Below, piece by piece: positions 6,960-12,916 of a stretch of 17,480 bases of DNA. Where the stretch lies: assembly GCA_902826945.1 (NCBI GenBank), contig CADEGS010000078.1:1-17480 (forward strand), given 5' to 3'. How positions within the stretch are numbered: position 1 is the stretch's first letter; every line of letters begins with the position of its first letter. Source of the stretch: an uncultured bacterium. GTDB lineage: Bacteria > Planctomycetota > UBA1135 > GCA-002686595. A program made the translations under genes and the position numbers. The notes below the pieces were generated by a model, which saw nothing but the letters and a program-made list of their open reading frames with translations, was not told the DNA's origin and ran no database searches.

Positions 6960-9124
6960 AACCCGAGCACCAGGTCCTGCGCGTTCGAGAGCGCGTACGG
7001 CGTGATGCCGCCGAAGTGGATCGCCTGGCAGTGGGCGGTGAAGCCCGCCAGGCTCGGGTCCGGCGGGATCGGGAGCGGGAAGCCCGCCAGCGGCCCGGCC
7101 ACGGCCGACTGCCCGAGCAGCTCGCCCGAGCCGCCGAGGTCGATCGCGAGCAGCGTCTGCCCGCCCGCCAGCGTCACGGCGATCGGCGCGTCGAACGCGA
7201 ACAGGATCGCCAGCGAGTGGCCGGTCGTGCCGAGGTCCACCTCGGCCGCGACCGTCGTGCCGAGCACGGGCGCCGCGGCGCTCAGGCTGGCGGGGTTCGC
7301 GCCGCCGTTGCGGAAGACGGCGCGCGCGAGGTCGACAACGTGGCCGGCGGCGACGGTCGTGTTGCCGGCCCAGTCGGTGAAGGCGATCTCCCAGGCGAGC
7401 GCGACGCCCGCGCCCGCCAGCGTGTCGGTCATCGTGAAGCGGTGGATGCCGCCGCCCGAGCGCTGCGCGTGCCCGACGCTCGCCGCGCCGGTGACGTCCA
7501 CCTGCGCGTTCCCCAGCCCCCCGACGCGGTCGCCGTAGTCGTACAGGCCGGGCGTGACGAAGGTGTAGGAGAAGGTCTCGCCCTGCGCGAGCGGGCCGGA
7601 GTCGAAGACGTAGCCCGCCGTCCCGCTGACGATCGAGTGCGGCGCCGTGTCCTGGTTCGTCCAGGTCACCGTCGTGCCGGCCGCCACGCTCGCCAGCGCC
7701 TGCGAGAAGCCGCCGGCCGTCGCGTCGAGCGCCTCCGCCTGCGGCGCGGCGAGCACGACGTAGCGCACGGCGCCGCGCACCCAGTCCTGGCCGTCGTCCT
7801 GCACCTGGTCGCGCTCCTCGGCGCGCACGACCCACGTGCCGCCGGGGCCGGACGCGGGCAGCGCCTCCTCGAGCAGCACGACCGGGGGCTGGCGGTCCAC
7901 GATGCCGGTGTTGCGGTAGACCTTGTTCTCCCACTGCGCGCTGTTCGACTCGCCCTGCGCGGTGACGAGGTCGTAGGCGCCGTCGTTGTCGAGGTCGCAG
8001 GCGGTCATGTCGAGCGTCGAGTCCGACACGCCCTGCACCAGCGCGCCGTCGAGCGTGAAGGCGCCCGCGCCGCCGTTCACGTAGGCCTTCTCGCCGCCCG
8101 AGCCGAGCGAGCCGACGAACGGGTCGTAGTCGCCGTCGCCGTCGAAGTCGTAGAGCAGCACCTCGTTGTCGTCGTCGCCGCCGATGCCCGTGCCGAGCTG
8201 GAAGGACAGCGGGCCGCTCGGCGCGAAGCCGTTCTGCACCGGTCCGTCGGCGAAGCCGCTGATGCTGATCAGGAACAGGTCGAGGTCGCGGTCGCCGTCG
8301 AAGTCACCGAGCTCGCCCTCGTAGACGCTGCCGCTCGAGCCGTCGGGCAGGAGCTCCGACTGGTCCGTGAACGCGCCCGTGCCGTCGTTCAGCATCACGT
8401 AGTGGTCGCCGGCGCCCGCGCTGCCGTTCTCGGCGCGGCAGATGCCGACGAAGTCGAGGTCGAGGTCGCCCTCGAGGTCCACGAGCTGCACGTCCATCTG
8501 CGCGCTCTTCGCCGGCGCGGCGGCGGTGAAGGCCGCGTCCTCGGCGAAGTGACCGGTGCCGTCGTTCCGGAACAGGTGCGGCCGGCGCGCGCTGCTCCCG
8601 AGGTAGCCGTCCGCGAGCAAGAGGTCGAGGTCGCCGTCGGCGTCCACGTCGCCGAACTGCCCGCCGCCCGAGGAGTAGGCCGTCGTCAGCCCGCGCGCCG
8701 CGCCCTCGAAGCCGAAGAACCCCGGCGTCGCCGCCTGGTTCACGTACAGGAACGGCGGGTCGGTGAAGAACGCGTTGCAGAAGAGCGCGTCGATCAGGCC
8801 GTCGTCCTGGATGTCGCCCGTGATCACCATCTTCGCGTTCGAGGTGTGCGCGCCGAGGCGCGCGACGCTCTCGTCGGCGAAGCCGCCCGCCACCTCCAGG
8901 CGGTTGATCACGAGCGCGTTCTGGCGCTCCGTCCCGGCGCTCGCGAAGCCCTCGCCGTCGGCGAAGAAGAGGTCGAGGTCGCCGTCGTTCTCGACGTCCG
9001 CGGCCTCGACGCCCTCGCTCCAGCGGGGCGTGCCCGGGATCGCGCCCGGCTGCAGCACGAACTGCTGGGCGGCGGCGGGAGCGGACAGGGAGAGGGCGCA
9101 GACGAGCAGGCTGCCCGGCTTCAT
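6956..9124 (-). CDS. Secreted FG-GAP/VCBS repeat protein with degenerate cupredoxin insert
   Basis: A 722-residue exported protein. Residues 1-20 form a signal peptide ending APAAAQ. Acidic calcium-type repeats follow: DVENDGDLDL (about 42), DVDADGDLDL (about 158), DFDGDRDLDL (about 273), DFDGDGDYDP (about 325) and DLDNDGAYDL (about 375), consistent with a beta-propeller. Residues about 430-600 are beta-rich and contain a cupredoxin-like segment (about 478-543). From about 610 to the end, finishing in ALSNAQDLVLGF, is the terminal domain common in large planctomycete exported proteins, possibly for surface sorting. The function is probably surface-associated binding or adhesion; no catalytic domain is seen. 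The start at 9124 gives a clean signal peptide; an ATG at 9175 would add 17 residues. No Shine-Dalgarno is visible at 9124, and the leader is strongly pyrimidine-rich. Confidence 0.85.
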   Translation of the reverse strand: MKPGSLLVCALSLSAPAAAQQFVLQPGAIPGTPRWSEGVEAADVENDGDLDLFFADGEGFASAGTERQNALVINRLEVAGGFADESVARLGAHTSNAKMVITGDIQDDGLIDALFCNAFFTDPPFLYVNQAATPGFFGFEGAARGLTTAYSSGGGQFGDVDADGDLDLLLADGYLGSSARRPHLFRNDGTGHFAEDAAFTAAAPAKSAQMDVQLVDLEGDLDLDFVGICRAENGSAGAGDHYVMLNDGTGAFTDQSELLPDGSSGSVYEGELGDFDGDRDLDLFLISISGFADGPVQNGFAPSGPLSFQLGTGIGGDDDNEVLLYDFDGDGDYDPFVGSLGSGGEKAYVNGGAGAFTLDGALVQGVSDSTLDMTACDLDNDGAYDLVTAQGESNSAQWENKVYRNTGIVDRQPPVVLLEEALPASGPGGTWVVRAEERDQVQDDGQDWVRGAVRYVVLAAPQAEALDATAGGFSQALASVAAGTTVTWTNQDTAPHSIVSGTAGYVFDSGPLAQGETFSYTFVTPGLYDYGDRVGGLGNAQVDVTGAASVGHAQRSGGGIHRFTMTDTLAGAGVALAWEIAFTDWAGNTTVAAGHVVDLARAVFRNGGANPASLSAAAPVLGTTVAAEVDLGTTGHSLAILFAFDAPIAVTLAGGQTLLAIDLGGSGELLGQSAVAGPLAGFPLPIPPDPSLAGFTAHCQAIHFGGITPYALSNAQDLVLGF

Positions 9125-9260
9125 GCGGCGAGAGGGGGGGACGAGGGGGGCGGGACGAGAGGAGGGGAGCGCCATCTCACCACGAAAGCCCCGGAACGGG
9201 GCGGGGGGCGAGAAGCAGGCTGGCGGGCGGATCGACGCGGAAGCGACACGCGAGAAAAAG

Positions 9261-9276
9261 GCAACCAATGGGTTGC
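9261..9276. promoter_or_regulatory. Operator-like dyad 1 (GCAACC-N4-GGTTGC)
   Basis: GCAACCAATGGGTTGC has perfect 6-bp arms around 4 bases. Its right arm overlaps the candidate -35 box of the SRPBCC-arsR operon. The size and symmetry suit a dimeric winged-helix regulator, most simply the ArsR protein encoded by the same operon. Confidence 0.65.
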
Positions 9277-9301
9277 GCGACCGCTCGGGCCCGCCTAACC
9301 T
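9273..9301 (+). promoter_or_regulatory. Candidate promoter of the SRPBCC-arsR operon
   Basis: TTGCGC (9273-9278) and TAACCT (9296-9301) are separated by 17 bases. Each matches only 3 of 6 consensus positions, but the placement is telling: the -35 lies in dyad 1 and the -10 abuts dyad 2. A repressor bound at either dyad would block polymerase. Confidence 0.4.
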
Positions 9302-9317
9302 GCAACCAGGAGGTTGC
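9302..9317. promoter_or_regulatory. Operator-like dyad 2 containing the Shine-Dalgarno
   Basis: GCAACCAGGAGGTTGC has the same 6-4-6 arms as dyad 1, centred 41 bp downstream (about four helical turns). The strong Shine-Dalgarno AGGAGG (9308-9313) fills the spacer and enters the right arm, 6 bases before the ATG at 9320. The site could bind repressor in DNA and fold as a small hairpin around the ribosome site in RNA. Confidence 0.65.
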
Positions 9318-9319
9318 CA

Positions 9320-9781
9320 ATGAGCACCAGCACGAGCACGGATCGCATCGAGAAGACGGTCGTCCTGAAGGTCCCGCGCGCCCGCGTGTGGCGCGCGCTC
9401 ACCGACAAGGACGAGTTCGGCGCCTGGTTCGGCGTGAGGCTGGAGGCGCCCTTCGCGCCCGGCCAGCGCTCGCGCGGCCAGGTCACCAGCCACGGCTACG
9501 AGCACGTCGCCTGGGACATCACGATCGAGCGCATGGAGGAGGGGCGCCTGCTCTCCTGGCGCTGGCACCCCTACGCGGTCGAGCCGGGCGTGGACTACTC
9601 GGGCGAGACGCCGACGCTGGTGACGTTCACGCTCGAGGACGCGCCCGGCGGCACGCGGCTGACGGTGGTCGAGTCGGGCTTCGACGAGGTGCCGCTGGCG
9701 CGCCGCGCGCTCGCCTACCGCATGAACGAGGGCGGCTGGAACGAGCAGACGGAGCGGATCCGGCGCCATGTCTCCGGCTAG
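9320..9781 (+). CDS. SRPBCC (AHSA1-like) domain protein
   Basis: A 153-residue, single-domain helix-grip protein of the Bet v1-like superfamily. Visible hallmarks are VPRARVWRALTDKDEFGAWFG near the N-terminus, the central WDITIERMEEGRLLSWRW strand pair, TLVTFTLED, and VVESGF followed by the long C-terminal helix (MNEGGWNEQTERIRRHV). Members bind hydrophobic ligands in a central cavity; the ligand here is unknown. The ATG at 9320 is chosen for its AGGAGG site 6 bases upstream; an in-frame TTG at 9314 lies inside the operator and is rejected. The downstream arsR overlaps it by 14 bases, so the two are cotranscribed, and the SRPBCC protein is a plausible ligand sensor or effector for the regulator. 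Confidence 0.92.
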   Translation: MSTSTSTDRIEKTVVLKVPRARVWRALTDKDEFGAWFGVRLEAPFAPGQRSRGQVTSHGYEHVAWDITIERMEEGRLLSWRWHPYAVEPGVDYSGETPTLVTFTLEDAPGGTRLTVVESGFDEVPLARRALAYRMNEGGWNEQTERIRRHVSG

Positions 9782-10127
9782 GGCGCGCCGCCGCGCGGGC
9801 GGAGGCGCGGCGCTCGCCGAGGCGGCGCCGGTCTTCGCCGCGCTCGGCGAGCGCACGCGCCTCGAGCTGGTCGAGCGGCTGTGCGCCGGCGGCCCGCTCT
9901 CGATCGCGCGCCTGACCGAGGGCACGCGCGTCACGCGCCAGGCGGTCACGAAGCACCTGCGCGTGCTCGAGGGCGCCGGCCTGGCACACGGCGCGCGCGT
10001 CGGCCGCGACCGCGTCTGGTCGATCGACGCGCGCCGCCTCGAGGACGCGCGCCGCTGGCTCGATCACATCGGCTCGCAGTGGGACGAGGCCCTGGCGCGC
10101 CTGAAGGCGACGCTGGAGAGCGAGTGA
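9768..10127 (+). CDS. ArsR-family winged-helix transcriptional regulator
   Basis: A 119-residue cytoplasmic DNA-binding protein. PVFAALGERTRLELVERL (about 22-39) is the typical opening helix of ArsR proteins. The recognition helix is in TRVTRQAVTKHLRVLEGAGL (about 55-74), followed by the wing RVGRDRVWSID and a C-terminal dimerisation helix. No ELCV(C/G)D metal-site motif is seen, so it is not a classical arsenic sensor; it belongs with the ArsR proteins paired with SRPBCC partners. The start overlaps the end of the SRPBCC gene by 14 bases, implying translational coupling. It is the natural candidate to bind the GCAACC-N4-GGTTGC dyads and repress its own operon. Confidence 0.92.
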   Translation: MSPARARRRAGGGAALAEAAPVFAALGERTRLELVERLCAGGPLSIARLTEGTRVTRQAVTKHLRVLEGAGLAHGARVGRDRVWSIDARRLEDARRWLDHIGSQWDEALARLKATLESE

Positions 10128-10159
10128 GCCTGGCGTGCGCACGGCATCCCGCAAGCGCA

Positions 10160-10194
10160 GCGACCGCGGCAGCCGGAGAGGCTGCCGCGGTCGC
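10160..10194. terminator. Long perfect hairpin between convergent genes, probable bidirectional terminator
   Basis: GCGACCGCGGCAGCC (10160-10174) and its exact complement (10180-10194) flank loop GGAGA, giving a 15-bp perfect GC-rich stem. It stands 32 bases after the arsR stop and 26 bases before the DUF2911 stop. Neither side has a T-tract, so it may act as a bidirectional terminator without a U-run or as an RNA 3'-end stabiliser. Confidence 0.65.
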
Positions 10195-10220
10195 GCGCGG
10201 GTCACGGCGCCCGGACGGCG

Positions 10221-11099
10221 CTACTTCAGGCGGGCGATCAGCGCCTCGCTGAGGCGCGTGTACTCCGAGCCGAGCTCGCCGCCGGCCTTCTTGGCCTGCT
10301 CGAGGGCGGCCTTGGCGCTGGCGAGCGCCCCGGCCTTGTCGCCGGCCTTCTCCTGGATCAGGCCCTTGCGGTAGAGGATCCACGGCGCGTCGGGCTGCTG
10401 CACGGCGGCGGCGTCGATCCAGTCCACGGCGCGCGTCAGGTCGAGGTCGTGCTCGTAGTAGAACATCGCGGCCTGCAGGTAGGGCTTCTCGCCGTCGCCG
10501 ACCATCGCGGCCTCGATGCGCGGGACCATCGTCTTCACGAGGTCGGTCTGGATCGGGACGGAGACGCGCGTCTTCTCCCAGGCGATCGTCAGGTCGGCCG
10601 AGTCGTCGCGCATGCGATCGAGGCCGATCCAGAGCGTCTCGACGGGGACCGAGAGCGCGACGGGCTTGGCCTTCGCGCGCACGACGTCCTTCTTCGCGTC
10701 GTGGGAGTAGGAGCCCCAGAGCTGCGTGTCCTTGTTCAGGATGAACGTCCACTCGTCCTGGGCGGGGATCGTGAGCAGGGCGTAGTCGCCGGCGGGGACG
10801 TCCTGGCCGCCGAACTTCACGTCGCTCGAGAAGGAGATCGTGGTGATGCGGTTGGCGCCCGTGCGCCACACCTCGCCGTAGGCGACGAGGCCGCCGTAGA
10901 CCTTGCGCTCGCGCATGCTCGGGCGCGAGTACTCGATCGTGACGTCGGTGAGGCCGACGCGCTCCTTGACGGTCGAGCCCGGGCTTGCGGCGGGGAACTC
11001 GAGCTTGTCGGCCTTCTGGTAGGAGGCCTGCGAGCGGTCGGCGAGGAGGAAGGACGCGCCGAGCGCGCCACACACTGCGAGGATGGCTGAGGTCTTCAT
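10221..11099 (-). CDS. Exported DUF2911 domain protein with TPR-like C-terminus
   Basis: 292 residues. A signal peptide (about 1-26, ending near SQAS) implies export. The DUF2911 domain (about 30-175) shows its typical sequence YSRPSMRERKVYGGLVAYGEVWRTGAN, followed by a beta-rich stretch with the PAGDYALLTIP and WTFILNKD strands. Residues about 200-290 are helical and TPR-like (AVDWIDAAAV, WILYRKGLIQEKAGDKAGAL). The molecular function of DUF2911 is not known; the proteins are common in Planctomycetota and Bacteroidota and are probably periplasmic. It lies 91 bases downstream of the symporter gene on the same strand but has its own -10-like box next to the ATG, so it may be transcribed separately. 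Confidence 0.9.
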   Translation of the reverse strand: MKTSAILAVCGALGASFLLADRSQASYQKADKLEFPAASPGSTVKERVGLTDVTIEYSRPSMRERKVYGGLVAYGEVWRTGANRITTISFSSDVKFGGQDVPAGDYALLTIPAQDEWTFILNKDTQLWGSYSHDAKKDVVRAKAKPVALSVPVETLWIGLDRMRDDSADLTIAWEKTRVSVPIQTDLVKTMVPRIEAAMVGDGEKPYLQAAMFYYEHDLDLTRAVDWIDAAAVQQPDAPWILYRKGLIQEKAGDKAGALASAKAALEQAKKAGGELGSEYTRLSEALIARLK

Positions 11100-11108
11100 G
11101 GTCCGAGC

Positions 11109-11114
11109 ATTCTA
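11109..11114 (-). promoter_or_regulatory. Candidate -10 box of the DUF2911 gene
   Basis: TAGAAT on the minus strand matches the -10 consensus TATAAT at 5 of 6 positions and stands out in an otherwise almost A/T-free spacer. It ends 9 bases before the ATG at 11099. No clear -35 or Shine-Dalgarno is visible, so a nearly leaderless transcript is suggested. Confidence 0.4.
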
Positions 11115-11190
11115 GGCCGGCCGCGGCCGCGCGCGAGAGCGCTCGGGGCGCGCCGCGCCCGCCGGCGTGCGGAGAGGGTAAACGGCAGGT

Positions 11191-12879
11191 TTAAGCCGCT
11201 TCGGCGGGCCGCTCCGGCAGGAGCGCCTGCAGCGCCAGCGCCAGCGCGACCACGATCGCGGGGGCGATCAGGTTGTACCAGAGGAAAGCGACCTCGATCG
11301 CGGAGAAGTGCAGCGCGAGGATCGCCGTCTGGGCGACGAGCGCCGCGACGAACACCGCCCGCGCGCCGACGCGGCGCGCGAAGAACGCGACCAGGAAGAT
11401 GCCCAGGATCGTGCCGTAGAAGAGCGAGCCCAGGATGTTGACGGCCTGGATCAGGTTCTCGAAGAGCGAGAAGAGCGCCGCGAACGAGAGCGCGAGCAGC
11501 CCGAAGACGACGGTGGCGAGCTTCGTCGCGCGCACCGCCTGCTCGTCGCTGCGCTCGGCGCGCAGCACGTCCACCGTGCCCGTCGTCGCCAGCGCGGAGA
11601 GCTCGGCGCTCGTGCTGCTCATGCCGGCGCAGAAGATCATCGCGAGCAGGAGCCCGATCACGCCGATCGGCAGGTGCTCCATCACGAAGGTGATGAAGAT
11701 GTAGTCCTTGTCGTTCGGCTCGGCGCGCGGGGCGAGCTCGGCCAGGCGCTCGCGGAAGCCGGCGCGCTCGGCGGCGTCGCGCGCCTCGAGCGCGCGCAGC
11801 GCGTCGAGCGCGGCCGCGGCCCGCGCCCCGTCGTCCGCGCGCCAGGCCGCGAGCAGCGCCTCGGACGCCGCGCTGCGCTCGGCCTGCGTCGCGTCGTGCG
11901 CGCGCTCCAGCGCCGCCGTGCCGGGCGCGTCCTGCGCGCGCGCCGCCGCCAGGTTGGCCTCGTTCCAGTGCAGCGGCGCCGGATGGAGCAGGTAGAACAC
12001 GAACACGAGCACGCCCGTCAAGAGGATGAAGAGCTGCATCGGGATCTTGAGCAGCGCGTTCATCAGGAGCCCGAGCCGCGCCTCGCGGATCGAGAGCCCG
12101 CCGAGGTAGCGCTGCACCTGGCTCTGGTCCGTGCCGAAGTACGAGAGCTGCAGGAAGAAGCCGCCGATCAGGCCGCTCCAGAGCGTGTAGCGCTCGCCCG
12201 GCTTCCACGAGGCGTCGATCGCGTCGAGCTTCCCCAGCGCGCCGGCGAGCCGCAGGCTCTCGCCCGCGCTCGCCGACGCGCCCAGGTGGTGCAGCGTCAG
12301 GCCGAACGCGGTGAAGATCCCGAGGAACATCACCGTCATCTGCTGCTTGTGCGTGACGCCGACCGCGCGCGCGCCGCCGGTCGTCGTGTACAGGATCACG
12401 AGCCCGCCCAGGAACACGCACGTCCACGACAGGCGCCAGTCGAGCACCTTGGCCAGGATGATCGAGGGCGCGTAGATCGTGATGCCCGCCGCCAGGCTGC
12501 GCTGCACCAGGAACAGGCCGGCGGTCAGGAGCCGCACGCGGCCGTCGAAGCGCTTCCCGAGGAACTCGTAGGCGGTGTAGACCTTCGAGCGGTAGTAGAG
12601 CGGCAGGAACACCGCCCCCACGACGAGCATCGCCAGCGGCAGCCCGAAGTAGAACTGCACGAAGCCGAGCCCGTCCTGGTAGCCCTGGCCGGGCGTCGAG
12701 AGGAACGTGATCGCGCTCGCCTGCGTCGCCATGACGCTCAGGCCGACGCTCCACCAGCGGTTGTCGCCGCCGCCGCGCAGGTAGCTCTCGCGCGTGTGCG
12801 AGCGGCGCGTGCGCCACGTGCCGTAGCCGACGATGAAGCCGAGCGTGCCGAGCAGCACGACCCAGTCGAGCGGGCTCAT
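11191..12879 (-). CDS. Sodium:solute symporter family (SSS) transporter
   Basis: A 562-residue inner-membrane transporter expected to import a solute, often a sugar, with Na+. It begins DWVVLLGTLGFIVGYGTW (TM1) and shows subfamily signatures: SAITFLSTPGQGYQDGLGF, TTTGGARAVGVTHKQQM, YFGTDQSQVQRYLGG, and CAGMSSTSAELSALATTGTVD after the central loop. About thirteen hydrophobic segments are visible. Between about residues 300 and 388 lies an alanine/arginine-rich soluble insert, probably a helical pair, as in related planctomycete and Bacteroidota symporters. The start follows the PIG-L stop by only 37 bases, with GGAG upstream, so the two genes form an operon. The substrate is not readable from sequence; the neighbour suggests a deacetylated sugar or amino-sugar derivative. 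Confidence 0.92.
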   Translation of the reverse strand: MSPLDWVVLLGTLGFIVGYGTWRTRRSHTRESYLRGGGDNRWWSVGLSVMATQASAITFLSTPGQGYQDGLGFVQFYFGLPLAMLVVGAVFLPLYYRSKVYTAYEFLGKRFDGRVRLLTAGLFLVQRSLAAGITIYAPSIILAKVLDWRLSWTCVFLGGLVILYTTTGGARAVGVTHKQQMTVMFLGIFTAFGLTLHHLGASASAGESLRLAGALGKLDAIDASWKPGERYTLWSGLIGGFFLQLSYFGTDQSQVQRYLGGLSIREARLGLLMNALLKIPMQLFILLTGVLVFVFYLLHPAPLHWNEANLAAARAQDAPGTAALERAHDATQAERSAASEALLAAWRADDGARAAAALDALRALEARDAAERAGFRERLAELAPRAEPNDKDYIFITFVMEHLPIGVIGLLLAMIFCAGMSSTSAELSALATTGTVDVLRAERSDEQAVRATKLATVVFGLLALSFAALFSLFENLIQAVNILGSLFYGTILGIFLVAFFARRVGARAVFVAALVAQTAILALHFSAIEVAFLWYNLIAPAIVVALALALQALLPERPAEAA

Positions 12880-12916
12880 CGCGCCCCGCGCTCCGCCCGC
12901 CGTCCCGCCGCGCGCG

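Noticed and set aside
4827..7934. A 1035-codon minus-strand open frame
   Set aside because: It is antisense to the TPR gene and overlaps the FG-GAP gene in the wrong frame. The translation is low-complexity Arg/Ala/Gly.
4037..9298. A 1753-codon plus-strand open frame
   Set aside because: It runs antisense to sthA and the FG-GAP gene and through the TPR gene in another frame. The translation is arginine/alanine-rich without domains; it is open only because of high GC.
9125..9949. N-terminal extension of the FG-GAP protein to 997 residues
   Set aside because: The extension would be antisense to the SRPBCC gene and its operators and would bury the signal peptide. The start at 9124 gives a proper exported protein.
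11179..11193. TAAAC-N5-GTTTA dyad at the symporter stop codon
   Set aside because: The arms are only 5 bp, partly within the stop codon, with no T-tract. It is too weak for a terminator call.
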